Part shown: piece after piece, positions 1 to 10,680 of the stretch | How positions within the stretch are numbered: the first letter of the stretch is position 1 | How the letters are laid out: every line of letters begins with the position of its first letter | Assembly: GCA_964016885.1 (NCBI GenBank) | Contig: OZ024743.1 | Span: forward strand, 167,006,022-167,070,021 | Direction: 5' to 3' | DNA length: 64,000 nt | From: Eledone cirrhosa | Taxonomy: Eukaryota > Mollusca > Cephalopoda > Octopoda > Eledonidae | The notes under the pieces: generated by a model | What the model saw: only the letters and a program-made list of their open reading frames with translations | Told to the model about the DNA's origin: nothing | Databases searched by the model: none | Position numbers and translations under genes: made by a program

Positions 1-3000
1 CATTGAGGGTAAAAAACGATGTTATAAGCTTTTCTGGGTGGGAAACGACGATGGGCTGGGTGGAGTAGGAATCATGGTAGCAGAAAAGTGGGCAGATAAG
101 ATAATAGACGTAAATAGAGTGAACGACAGAATAATTAAAATAAGACTTGTCCTCAATAGAACTACGGTGACAGTAATATCTGCGTACGCACCCCAATCCG
201 GACTGCCCGGCACTATAAAAGACAGATTCTATGAGACACTGTTGCTAACTACCTCCCAAATATCTGACAGTGACTATATAATTATTGCAGGCGACCTAAA
301 TGGTCACGTTGGACAACATTGTGACGGCTACGACGAAATCCATGGAGGCTATGGGTTTGGTACTAGAAATGAGGAAGGCTCCAGAATCCTGGAATACTGT
401 GATGCAAATAACCTAACTATCTGTAACACTAACTTCAAAAAACGTGACAATCACCTGATTACCTATAGATCCGGGGAACACACAAGCCAGGTAGATTATA
501 TCCTTACCAGAAGACGTGACAGAGTGTCTGTTGTAAACACTAAATCCCTCCCCCATGAAGAATGCACCTCCCAACATAGACTGATAATTAGCGACCTCAT
601 AGTCAGGACGAGACGTACCCGACAGCAGAAGAGGACTATCCTCAGGAGGAAAATATGGAAACTAAAGGACCCCACAGCCAGAAATAAATTTCAAAGCATA
701 TTACTTGATGCTTTCGACAGTAAGGAAGAGCATCTAGAATCGGACAATATAGAGGGACAGTGGAAATTTCTGAAAGCAAACCTGCTGTTGGCGACAGACG
801 AAGTCTGTGGCTGGAGCAGGCCTGTAGGCAGGAGGAGAGTAACATGGTGGTGGAACAATAGGGTGGAGGGGTCAATTAAGGCCAAAAAGCAGGCTTGGAA
901 AGTATGGCGGGATGGGGGAAGTAGAGTAGACTATCAAGTGGCCAGGAGGGAAGCTAGGAGAGAAGTGTACTTAGCAAGAAGGGAAGCTGAGGAAAGAAAG
1001 TTCAAGCATGTTCTACAACGCGATGACCAAAAACGTGAGGTGTTCAGGATTGCCAGGCAATGCGTCAAGGAAAACCGTGATATTGTCGGGGAGAAGTGTG
1101 TACTTAACGATGATGGCATACTTGCCATCACCGACACTGATAAGAAGGTAGCTTGGAAGTGTCACTATGAAAGGCTACTAAATGAGGAGAATAAATGGGA
1201 GAAAGACAGTCTCCCCCATATCGACCCGATAGAGGGACCAGCAGTGTTAGTCGAGGGGAGTATAATAAGTAAGGCAATCAAGGATATGAAGACTGGTAAG
1301 GCGGCTGGGCCTTCGGAAATAGTTGCTGAGATGCTGAAGGCATCTGGCACGGTGGGACACACCATGGTCACCCGCATAGTTAACCAAGTCGTACAGAATG
1401 GGGTTGTTCCGAAGGACTGGCATAGCAGCATCATCGTTAACTGTTATAAGGGTAAAGGAGACGCCCTAGATAGGAGTAACTATAGAGGCATTAAATTAAT
1501 CGACCAGGTCATGAAGGTCACGGAAAAAGTAATAGCGCAACTAATCAGAGAGAGAATTGATCTAGATGAAATGCAGTTCGGGTTTGTGTCAGGCAAAAGT
1601 ACCACAGACGCTCTTTTCATAGTACGACAACTACAGGAGAAGTACCTAGCTAAAGGTAAACCCCTCTACTTAGCTTTTGTCGACCTGGAGAAAGCCTTCG
1701 ACAGAGTCCCCCGCTCCATTATCTGGTGGGCTCTTAGAAAACTAGGCGTTGACGAATGGCTTGTGAGGGCTATACAAGCCATGTATAAAGAAACAGTCAG
1801 CAAGGTTAGAATTAACAACGAATATAGTGAAGAGTTTAGCGTAAAAGTTGGCGTCCATCAGGGCTCTGTTCTCAGCCAGCCCCCTACTATTTATTATTGC
1901 CCTTCAGGCTATAACAGAGGAGTTCAAGACCGGCTGCCCATGGGAACTCCTATACGCAGACGACCTGACACTCATAGCTGAATCAATGGCCGAGCTAGAG
2001 AAGAAATTCCAAACATGGAAGCACGGCCTAGAATCAAAAGGCCTTAAAATTAACCTGGCTAAGACTAAAGTTCTAGTTTGTAGCAAAGAAAATAAGGCGG
2101 CGGTCCCTTCCGGGAAATGGCCATGCTCAGTGTGTAGGAAAGGCGTAGGTAGAAACTCCATTTTATGTCCCAAATGCAAAGTATGGGTGCATAAAAGATG
2201 TAGTGGGATCACAGGTAAGCTAACTAAGAACTTAGATTTTACATGTGGGCGGTGCTCTGGTGCAATAAGTAGCAGCGAGTGCCCACAAAATACTAACTCT
2301 TTCAATTGCGCAGAGGGCTCTATAGAAATAGTGGACAGCTTCCGTTACCTGGGTGACAAAATCAGCAGTGGGGGAGGGTGCTCCGAAAGTAGAGTAGCTA
2401 GAGTCAGAACTGGATGGAAAAAGTTCAGAGAGCTTATACCACTATTAGCCGCTAAAGGGTTCTCCCTAAAAATGAAAGGCAGGTTGTATGATGCCTGCAT
2501 ACGAACAGCAATGTTGCATGGCAGCGAGACCTGGGCATTGTGTGCAGAGGATATACGCAGACTAGAGAGGAACGAAGCTTGCATGCTCCGCTGGATGTGT
2601 AATAGTAATATACGTGAACGGCAAAGCATAAATGAACTAAGGAAAAAATTAGAAATAAGAGGGATCAGATGTTGTTTACTCGAGAGAAGGCTACGTTGGT
2701 ACGGACACGTGATGCGCATGAAAGTCGATAGCTGTATAACAAAGTTCAGGGCAATAAAGATAGACGGTAGCCACGGAATAGGCAGACCTAGAAAATCCTG
2801 GGACGAGCTGATAAACTCCGACCTCACACACTTACACCTCTCCAAGACAATGTCACTGGACCGAGACCTTTGGCGGTACTCAGTAATAGAGAAGACCCGC
2901 CTTACCTAAATACATAGTAAAACCTACTACAGCCAGTAGGCATCTCTAACAAAATACACCCCCCGTCCCACCAGCCACACCCCCATCCACACCACCCCCT

Positions 3001-3299
3001 CCTATGTAAAGTTATGTTGGTGCCACAACATCCAGGCCGAAACAAATGAGATCGTGTAGGTGTCACGACAAAAAAACACACAGTCCACGCTGTAATGTGG
3101 CCGTGTAGGCAACACGGTAAAAACCTCCCAGTCCCACACTGTAAATGTGGTTGGTGTTAGGAAGGGCATCCAACTGTAGAAAACCTGCCAGACAGTCCTA
3201 TGCGAGCAAGACAATCACTCTTGCCTCAAGTGGGAATACCCCCGTCCAAACCCATGCAAGCGTGGAACACGGACGTTAAACGTTGATGATGATGATGAT
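1..3299 (+). mobile_element. RTE-clade LINE, family A, copy A1 (5' end outside window)
   Basis: A non-LTR retrotransposon running from the window edge to a (GAT)n tail at about 3283-3303. It encodes an APE-type endonuclease, a reverse transcriptase and a PHD-like zinc finger, followed by a 390-bp 3' UTR. The single ORF2-like protein, the C-terminal RLRWYGHVMRM block and the trinucleotide microsatellite tail are typical of the RTE clade. Its first 362 bases are about 97% identical to the copy entering at the right edge (63638-64000), so the family amplified recently. The upstream part lies outside the window. The clade is inferred from motifs, not from a tree. Confidence 0.9.
2..2909 (+). pseudogene. 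RTE endonuclease-reverse transcriptase with PHD finger, one frameshift
   Basis: The reading frame is open from base 2 to a 4-bp tandem duplication (AGCC AGCC, 1874-1881) inside the RT HQGSVLS motif, then continues in another frame to a TAA at 2907-2909. Visible motifs in order: endonuclease AGDLNGHVG and QHRLIISD; RT fingers GKAAGPSEIVAEML; QFGFVSGKST; motif A LAFVDLEKAFDR; motif C YADD in the second frame; a C4HC3 finger starting at WPCSVC (about 2118); motif E FRYLG; C-terminal WYGHVMRM. The endonuclease nicks the target and the RT copies the element RNA there. The duplication is the only disabling lesion seen in the part inside the window, so the copy is young. Confidence 0.9.
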
Positions 3300-3303
3300 G
3301 ATG
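2910..3303 (+). repeat. Family A 3' UTR with one 112-bp module and (GAT)n tail
   Basis: Non-coding tail of copy A1. A C-rich stretch (2955-3000) is followed by a 112-bp module at 3082-3193, which contains the phrase GGTGTTAGGAAGGGCATCC, then a short conserved end and (GAT)n. The same UTR recurs at 24764-25362 (module triplicated) and 56949-57333 (single). Part of the module also occurs in the 5' UTR of the family B element (52004-52048). It resembles the 3' halves of cephalopod SINEs, as recalled and not searched. Confidence 0.85.
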
Positions 3304-3307
3304 ATAC

Positions 3308-3340
<33 letters not shown>

Positions 3341-3362
3341 TATACGTGTGTGTGTGTGTGTA
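3304..3362. repeat. (TA)n / (CA)n / (GT)n microsatellite
   Basis: Compound dinucleotide repeat directly following the (GAT)n tail of copy A1. Confidence 0.9.
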
Positions 3363-4023
3363 TCTATATAATACTAAAACTCTGTGATTGCTTGCTTGCT
3401 TGCTTGTCTGTAATGTAATACAGCCAAAAAGGGTGCATAATGGGAAAATACTCGGAAAGTAAAATAACGGAATAAAACAAGTTTGGCGTAAATCAGACAT
3501 GGACAATATTTTCATTATTTAAAAATTATTTTTAAATGAAGAGAATTTAAAAAATACATTAAAAAATTTTTTTGTACTTTAAAAAATACATAAAAAGATT
3601 TTTCTGTACTTTAAGTATCTATATTTCAGCTTTCTTTAAACAGACAATATTTTGATTATTAAAAAAAAACATTTTTAAGTGAATAGGACTGAAAAATACG
3701 AGTTGTTTTTACAGTAAATGCTTTTGTTAAAGAGAATACTTTAATTATTTAGAAATATTTTTAAGTGAACGTGATTTCGAAAGTACAAGTTGTTCGTACA
3801 CTAAGTATTTATATTTTAGCTTTCAGACAATATTTTAATTTTTTTAAAAATTATTTTCAAGTGAATCCGATTAAAAAAAATTTTTTTGGCATATTTAAAA
3901 AATATTCTTAAGTGAGAATGACCTTCCAATTTCATTTTACATTATATACATGTCTGTGCATATTTTAATTATTTTAAAATTATTTTTAAGTAAACGTGAC
4001 CCAACGGGTCACAGGTGGTCTAG
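3363..4023 (+). mobile_element. Helitron-like non-autonomous element
   Basis: It starts with TCTATATAATACTAAAAC and ends with CTAG followed by T. Just before the end is a perfect hairpin: GTGACCC (3996-4002), loop AAC, GGGTCAC (4006-4012), then 7 bases and CTAG (4020-4023). A 5' TC, a short 3' hairpin and a CTRR end next to T are the hallmarks of rolling-circle Helitrons. The preceding base is A, matching the usual A|T target. The interior is AT-rich with no coding potential, so it would need a helicase supplied in trans. Confidence 0.6.
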
Positions 4024-4200
4024 TATACTACTGAAACTCTGTGATTGCTTGCTTGTCTGTAATGTAATACAGCCACAAGGGTGCATAATGGGAAAATACT
4101 TTGAAAGGAAATTGACCCTGAAATGGGAATACAAAAGGAATAAAACAAATTTTGTGTAAATTGGAGCACAGATTCCCAAGATATGGGGTGTTTCTGGGTA
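4019..4200 (+). mobile_element. Second Helitron-like 5' end, overlapping the end of the first
   Basis: TCTAGTATACTACTGAAACT followed by about 75 bases nearly identical to the start of the element at 3363 (CTCTGTGATTGCTTGC, GGGTGCATAATGGGAAAATAC). The 3' terminus of the first element and the 5' terminus of this one share bases, as in a tandem insertion. No matching 3' hairpin was found, so the copy is probably 3'-truncated. From 4200 to 4400 there is only purine-rich GA and short TG repeat. Confidence 0.5.
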
Positions 4201-4439
4201 CCTTCATAAACAGACAGAGCGAGAGAGATAGAGAGAAAGAGATAGTGGTTGTGAGAAAGTAGATTGAAAGTGAGACATAGAGAGAAGACAGAGAAGGAGA
4301 ATGGAAGAGAGAGAGAGAGCTGGTAGGGTTGTCTATATATATATGTGAGTGTGTTTGTATATATATGTGCGTGTAGTTGGACATGAAAATTCTGTCAGCA
4401 TGTACTCCTCTCAAAGGGTGATTATGTTAATCACCTGAG

Positions 4440-4760
4440 GTCACATGAAAGGATAACCCCCCGCATCACTACTCAACAAAGACCTGGCGAAACAACATGC
4501 ATGATATGCAACAACATGTGTAGAACTAGTTCCGGACTAAAAAACACATGATGGTGCATAATGATTGTGTCCGACAGTGTGACCCCACTGGTCCTGTGGA
4601 AAGCACAACTCTTTCCTGTCACCTGTGCCATAAACCATGCAGCTCTACAGCTGGTCTACAAAGTCATCTCTGAAGTCATGGACGCGGATGGGATGACAAT
4701 GAAGAATTAATAAGAGACGGCAATCGTCTGGGAAGATGCTGCAATCCTCATATATATAAT
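4440..4760 (+). pseudogene. Possible decayed retroelement C-terminus with C2H2-like finger
   Basis: Around 4620-4680 one frame reads CHLCHKPCSSTAGLQSHL, stop, SH, which looks like a degraded C2H2 finger of the kind found at the C-terminus of some invertebrate retroelement proteins. Stops interrupt every frame nearby. This is a weak assignment; the stretch may simply be unassigned intronic sequence. Confidence 0.25.
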
Positions 4761-4884
4761 CATCATTTCCATTTAACGTCAATATTTCTACACTTGCATG
4801 GGTTAGATGGGTCGTCCTTGCTGGGAGGTAAGTCTGGTCAGGGTTATCTGACACCAACCATGTTTACAGTGTGGAACTGGATGG

Positions 4885-5875
4885 CTCTCTGATGAGGAGG
4901 GACAGGCCATTTGGCCGGAGTAAACCCGTCTCACAACGTAATATTTTTGGAGCCCGACCCATCACACTGAGGGAACCATAGTTTTGGAGCCCGGCACTGG
5001 ATGGCACTGATATGAGGAGCCTAACCCATCTGACAGTGTAGCCACAGCTTTGGGGCCCGGTACTGGGTGGCACTAATATGAGGAGCCTAACCCATCTGAC
5101 AGTGTAGCCACAGCTTTGGGGCCCGGTACTGGGTGGCACTGATATGAGGAGCCTAACCCATCTGACAGTAAAGCCACAGCTTTGGGGCCTGGTACTGGGT
5201 GGCACTGCTATGAGGAGAGGTGGCCATTCGTCCATGTGAAAACCATCACACAACATTACCACAGTTTTGGGACGCAATATTGGATCGTACCACTATGAGG
5301 GGGAACAAGTGCGAAACAACAGTTTGGGAGCCTGGAGTTGGATGGTACCACTAGGCAAAGGAACCAGTGATACCACTATAAGGAGGGACAGGCCAGTTGG
5401 CCACACTGGACCCTTCTCAAAGCGGCACCCCAGATTCGAAGTTGGGTACTCTACGTGAGGGACACTTCTCAATACAAAACTGGACTATGGCAGCCTGGAA
5501 CTGGACAGCACAGCTATGAGAAGGGATAGGCCTGTTGGCTGCACCAAACCCCTTTCACAGTGGCACCCTAGTTTCAGTGCCAGGCACTTTCAATTCAACG
5601 GACACTTCTCATCAAACCGGATAACCATGTATAACTCCACTAAGAGGAGGGACAGAAGCCACAATTTTTGGAGCCCGGCACTTGATGACACCACTATGAG
5701 GAGGGAGGCCAGGTTGCCGCACCAAATCCTTCTCAATACGAAACCACGTGACGGGCCAGTTGGCACCCCAGTTTCTGAGTCGGACACTCTCCACGCAACA
5801 AACCTCTTTCAATACAAAATCACAACGTGTGAGCCAGGGATTGGGTGGCACCACTATGAGGAAGGACAAGGATGA
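4885..5875. repeat. Degenerate minisatellite, about 66-bp unit
   Basis: The anchor TATGAGGAG recurs about eleven times. The regular core has copies at 5010, 5077, 5143 and 5209 (spacing 67, 66, 66). Flanking copies are more diverged, with spacing of 60-140 bases. Each unit carries a phrase like GGAGCCCGGCACTGGATGG. No frame is conserved across units, so a coding role is not supported. Nothing recognisable lies between 5876 and 6163. Confidence 0.8.
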
Positions 5876-6163
5876 ATCCTCAATTCAGATGTTGGATGCC
5901 GTGAGGGCAGGGCATTTCCATCGTAACCTTATTGGACTGTGCTAAGGTGCTGAATGGGGGCTGGTAGGGAGACAAGAGGGTGGAGAGGGGGCATGTCTTC
6001 ACCCCACACCCGATACTGTGTGTTTGCATCGTGACTTTGTTTATTAGTGATATTACTTACTAGTGAATGGCATTTGGTCCTACGGGATGGGGGATATTTT
6101 TGGTGCACATATCTATGTTAACGAGTTAGTGGTGCAAAAATTACCTGTACAGGTAGTCATGAT

Positions 6164-6164
6164 C

Positions 6165-6200
<36 letters not shown>
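6164..6200. repeat. (TA)n microsatellite
   Basis: Uninterrupted TA dinucleotide run. Confidence 0.95.
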
Positions 6201-6203
<3 letters not shown>

Positions 6204-6360
6204 AGCGGCAGTACCTGGTAATACCCGGGAAAGGTGGGGTTATTTGCAGTTCCCAGAGTGCACCTGAAAAGGCTAGTGACCCTGGGTGCCCATACTGGAT
6301 TTTCAATAACAACCAATTTTTTGTGTGGAACTATCAATAGCTGTTTAAGTCATAAGTCCT
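6201..6360. repeat. Dispersed repeat shared with 33793-33950
   Basis: The phrases GGGTGCCCATACTGGATTTT, GTGTGGAACTATCA and GCTGTTTAAGTCATAAGTCC appear here and in the same order at 33793-33950. It is a short interspersed family of unknown class; no tRNA-like promoter boxes were recognised. From 6361 to 6984 nothing recognisable is seen. Confidence 0.6.
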
Positions 6361-6984
6361 TCTTCCATCCAGCTTTCTTCATTCAGAGTGAATAAACCAA
6401 GGAAGTTTGAGCTCGAAGTGTATTGAACTTATTCAACAAACTTATGTATAAGAATAGCAAACTTACTACCTTAGCGTTCAAGAACAAATACAGAACAATT
6501 GAAGAAGTCATCGCAATTATTGAAGAAATTATAACTGAGTGAACATATTCAGGTACTGTTCAAGGACACTGTATATCGCCGTTTGTAAACCCCTTCGAAT
6601 AACTGAAGCAATTCAATAAAACCATCCCATTTCCCCCCAATAGTAGACATAGCCAAGAAAACACACCATAATAAGTCAGATAAACAATCAGAAGTGTTGG
6701 CCCTAAAGAGGGCGTTATAACATCTACTGTTGCAAAGTGTTAATAATGGGGGAGAAGTTACATCTTCATTTGTGTTAATCTTCCCACAATCCAACACCTC
6801 AAAATATCAACAAAATAAACTCTACTCTCAAAGATGGCCTGTTACAATTAACATGCCGGGAGTACGAATATTCGTCAACATACGATTTGGGTTTTATTCT
6901 AATCTCATGGTAAGCCAACTTCCAAGTCATTGATCATCACACCTTTTTGTAACTTATCACCGATTCCTGCAGTTGACCTTAATG

Positions 6985-7266
6985 TGACCTAAGCGTGTGT
7001 ACGTGTTTCTATCCTCCGCTTCCTTTCTAGCTATGTATACTTGTCACCTAGCTTCCCTCCTGGTGTCTATGTAATGTGCCCTGCTTCCCCTGTTCTTCCA
7101 TTGTTTCTATGCCTGTCTCTTAGCCTTAACTGCCTCAGCTACCTTGTTGTTCCACCACCAGGTCACTCTCTTTCTCCCCATGGTCTTGCTCCAATCACAA
7201 ACCTCGTCTGTCGCTTTCAGCAAGTTATTTTTTAGGAACACCCTCTTCTCCGAGTTGCCTTCTCGT
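6985..7266 (-). pseudogene. RTE LINE fragment (endonuclease-RT linker)
   Basis: The reverse strand encodes a segment similar to residues of families A and B around NLLKATDE and the hallmark KRVTWWWN, then a basic helix with RREAR and YIARKEAE. Stops are present (for example in QA*KQW). It is an old internal fragment without a 3' tail. It abuts the start of the RLE LINE at 7268, which probably inserted next to or into it. Confidence 0.7.
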
Positions 7267-7267
7267 A

Positions 7268-9476
7268 ATAGTCAGGCAGTGTTGATTGAGACAGTTCAAA
7301 AGGAGATTAGTGAACAAGCACACCAACAACCTGATTTGAGTATCACAGTTGAAACTCTTAAAGGGCAGGCCAAAAATCTAACCAACTGGAAATCACCAGG
7401 ACCAGATGGTGTGCAGGGATATTGGATTAAAAATATAACATCCCTCCACCCAAAACTGACATCCATGTTCAATGACTGCTTGATATCGGGTGAAGTACCA
7501 GAGTGGTTGACAAAAGGTACCACAGCTCTGGTAATGAAAGACCAAATCAAGGGTAATGATGTTACCAACTATAGGCCTATCACATGTCTGTCCGTAATGT
7601 GGAAACTGTTGACAAGCATTATGTCTGAGGAAATCTACCATAACCTCCACACAAACAACTTGTTACCGGACGAACATATAGGATGCCGAAAGAAATCCCG
7701 TGGTACAAAGGACCAGTTACTTATTGATAAGATGGCAATGAGGAATTGCAAGAAGAGGCACACTGGTCTTGCCATGGGATGAATAGATTACAAAAACGCA
7801 TTCGACATGGTTATCCATTCTTGGATAACCAAAAGCCTAGAGATCTTCAAGGTGGCAGATAACATCAGACAGTTGTTGAGCAAAAGTCTGAAGTCCTGGG
7901 AAACAGTTAACATCAGGTGGAGAATCCTTGAGAGGCGTGAAGATCAAGAGGAGATAGTTTGTCCCCTCTGCTGTTTGTCCTTGCCCTGATACCCCTGTCC
8001 ATTATATTGCAAAAAGTGAGAGCAGGATACAAGTTGGGAAGAGGAGAGCTTACCATCAATCACCTCCTCTTCATGGACGATCTTAAGCTCTTTGGTAAGA
8101 GTGAAAAGGAGTTGGATGTACTTGTTGACACTGTCCGTATTTTCAGCAATGATATATGTATGCAATTTGGTATTAATAAGTGTGGAGTCCTAGTGATGAA
8201 GAGGGGTAAATTGAGCGGAAGCAACGGAATCCAGGTACCAACAGGTAAGATGATAAAGGAAATTGACACTGACGAGGGATACAAAAAAATGGAGGAATTG
8301 ATAATATCTGAGTACATAAGGAGAGTAAGGAGCATATCAAAATCACATCTAAATAGTAGGAATGTCATAAGTGCAGTAAATTTCCTAGCTGGGTCTATTA
8401 TTAGGTACAGTGTGGGAATTCTGAAATGGAATGTTGCTGAACAAAAAGAAATGGATAGAAAACTAGGAAGCTATTGACTATCTACAACATGTTCCACAAG
8501 AGGAGTGATGTTGATAGACTCTAATTAAAGAGATCTGAAGGTGGAAGAGGTCTTATCAGCATAGAGGACAGTGTTCAAGATGGAGAAAAACAACCTGCAC
8601 AAATATGTGACTGACAGTAGGGAGCCAATGCTCAAAATTGTACTGAATGAGACGACAATAGACCAGGAGATGTCCAAGGAGGAAATAACAACAAGGAGCA
8701 AGAGCAACCTTCATGTAAAATCCCTTCATAGTACCTTCTTTAAGAAAACAGAATTTAGAGATCCACAGACATGGAACTGGTTGAAAAGAGGAGACCTTTA
8801 AAAAGCTACAGAAGGAAGGCTAATGGCTGCGCAAGAGCAAGCCCTCAGAACGAAGTGGGTGAAACACCATATTGACAAGGAGGAGACTAGCCCACTGTGT
8901 AGGATCTGTGGAGAGAGAGAGAGGAGACTGTGGCTCACATTGTATCCGAGTGTAAACACCTAGCCCAGACTCACTATAAAGGCTGGAGACATGATGTGAT
9001 AGCCAGGGTGATCCACTGGCATCTATGCAAAGTAAACAATTTACCACATTCTGAGAAGTGGTATGAGCATAAGCCAGAGTCAGTGATGGAAAACGATCAG
9101 GTGAATGTGCTATGAGATTTTAGGATACAGACGGACAAGAAATTAGAACACAATGGGCCTGACCTGGTGGTTTTGGACAAGGAAAAAAGATTGTGCCTGA
9201 TCGTAGATGTAGCCTGCCCATTTGACACAAGGGTGCAAGAAAAGGAAAGGGAGAAAATTAACCAATACCAGGACTTAACGTGGGAGGTAAAAAGAATTTG
9301 GAACTGCCATGAAATCAAAGTCGTCCCAATTGTCATAGGCACACTAGGTACTATCTAAAAGAGTTTCCAAGGATGGTTAAAGAAGATTAGTCCAGCCCCG
9401 CTTTTTGGAACACTTCAAAAGGCATGCTTGCTGGGAACAGCAAGAACCCTACGATACGTCCTGAATATCTGAGGCT
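7268..9476 (+). pseudogene. Family C reverse transcriptase-RLE protein, disrupted
   Basis: Fragments in order: NWKSPGPDGVQGYW fingers; NYRPITCLSVMWKL; motif A as IDYKNAFDM; PLLFVLALIPLS; motif C as LLFMDD with both aspartates; thumb; CRICGE...HIVSEC finger; DLVVLD and CLIVDVACPF of the RLE. Lesions include a stop before IDYKNAF (TGA about 7780), a frameshift before the HQGDS-like block, and a GA dinucleotide expansion near 8915 within the finger that is shared with copy C2. Not functional. Confidence 0.8.
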
Positions 9477-9590
9477 GTAGGTAGCAACTTGATATTCATT
9501 TGAACAAACTTTCCAGCTAAATAACATCAATGACTGAGACTCAAAGAACAATAATAATAATAATAAAAATAATAATAATGATAATAATAT
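7268..9590 (+). mobile_element. RLE-type non-LTR retrotransposon, family C, copy C1
   Basis: A 5'-truncated LINE with RT and a C-terminal CCHC finger plus restriction-like endonuclease (RLE), ending in a conserved 3' UTR (AACATCAATGACTGAGACT) and an (AAT)n tail. RLE domains mark the R2/R4/NeSL-type early branches. Insertion into TAA repeats recalls the Dong/R4 clade, but clade placement is inferred. It lies antisense to the TMEM184C gene. Confidence 0.8.
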
Positions 9591-9706
9591 ATATATACAC
9601 GTATAGGTGTGTTCATGTATATGTGTAGACGTATATAAATGTGTAGATATAAACATATATATCCTCATCCTCATTGTTTAACGTCTATCTTCCATGCTAG
9701 CATGGG

Positions 9707-9761
<55 letters not shown>

Positions 9762-9801
9762 TGTATATGTGTCTATATATATGTGTAGATCTATGTGTGT
9801 A

Positions 9802-9839
<38 letters not shown>

Positions 9840-9840
9840 T
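9551..9840. repeat. (AAT)n tail, then (TA)n/(CA)n microsatellites
   Basis: (AAT)n at 9551-9590 is the tail of C1. It is followed by TA/CA-rich simple sequence to 9840, including runs at 9713-9760 and 9805-9835. From 9841 to 10414 no repeat family or ORF is recognised; TGTTACAAT occurs twice (about 10332 and 10393). This stretch is taken as intron sequence downstream of the TMEM184C exon. Confidence 0.85.
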
Positions 9841-10420
9841 AATAGGATAATAATATGTACATGGGATATGTAATAACTGAGTAGTTTTATATGTACGTAT
9901 GGTTGTGTATATATATCAGTGATCCACAGAAGACAGCCGATGAGCGGGAATTGTCCTTGTGTTTCTCTCACATTTTCTAAACAATATTTATTAGAAACCA
10001 CACAGTCCCGTTCTCACTTTTTAATTCATATTAATTTAATGCCATGACCTCCGTTCTCCCTTCTCTCTCTCTCACTTGATGTTAATACAGCTTTAGAACT
10101 TAAATTCAGCCAATTTGTATTAACCCTTTTATTACTTAATAAAAGTATTACAGTAGTGGTTATTGTTTATCGTTCATTCACTACAGCATTCTACACTGCG
10201 CTTTATATACGGAAGATCAATTTACACATTTCTCCATTAAGCCAACATTTACTACTACAATTCTTGCCACATACTGCAATAAACCACTGACCAATTCATT
10301 CAACAACAAATCAACATCAAATTCACACCTGTTACAATGGGTGAACACATTCGCTCAACAACCTAATAATCTATTCATATAACTGTCCTCATGTTACAAT
10401 AGAGTGATTGCAATACTTAC

Positions 10421-10623
10421 CGACCCATGGGCCAAGGAGGTAGTAAACAAAATGGGAAAAAATGGTTAACTTGGCTTTTTACTGAGAGGGCAACTTCCAA
10501 GGATTGTTCATTATAGAAGTATCTAAGTAAGTAACTCATGAAATTGTAGATAACATAGGCTTCATAACATTCCCTTAGTGTATCCAGATAGATCGCAGCT
10601 TCTGGAAAACGTAGTGCAAACCA
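10421..10623 (-). CDS. TMEM184C: TMEM184C-like internal exon (203 nt)
   Basis: The reverse strand reads TTTCAG (10629-10624), a 203-nt open exon, then GTAAGT (10420-10415): a clean acceptor and donor. The peptide starts WFALRFPEAAIYLDT, continues RECYEAYVIYNFM, and ends PLC-type FCLLPPWPMG. The block RECYEAYVIYNFM and the PPW-MG end are diagnostic of TMEM184C in the Solute_trans_a (Ost-alpha) family of seven-pass membrane proteins. The exon begins in phase 0 and ends in phase 2. Its upstream neighbour is the 37-nt exon at 39655-39691. It is free of stops and differs sharply from the surrounding repeats, so it is very likely a functional host exon. The next exon downstream was not found in the window. 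The transport substrate is not known from sequence. Confidence 0.92.
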
Positions 10624-10680
10624 CTGAAATATAATAATAATAATAAAAATAATAATAATGATAATAATGCTTTCTTTATT
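10624..10680 (-). promoter_or_regulatory. Splice acceptor region built from a LINE (ATT)n tail
   Basis: On the gene strand the intron ends with AATAAA (10680-10675, in the Tx1-like element's 3' end), then (ATT)n from about 10668 to 10631, then ATATTTCAG and the exon. The microsatellite tail of the LINE therefore occupies the branch-point and polypyrimidine region, roughly 45 to 7 nt upstream of the exon. Confidence 0.75.

Noticed and set aside
3002..3214. Repeated ~70-93 aa minus-strand ORFs (also 24783-25273 and 56966-57211)
   Set aside because: They are antisense of the family A 3' UTR module and carry no family resemblance.
4864..5875. ORFs spanning the 66-bp minisatellite as a repeat protein
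   Set aside because: Unit lengths vary and frames are not maintained between units; the frame of one segment is not open in the next.
6549..6797. 82-aa minus-strand ORF as the next TMEM184C exon
   Set aside because: No resemblance to the expected continuation after PPWPMG and no flanking splice sites in phase.
9920..10414. Possible solo LTR
   Set aside because: TGTTACAAT recurs, but no TG...CA termini, target duplication or primer-binding site could be paired.
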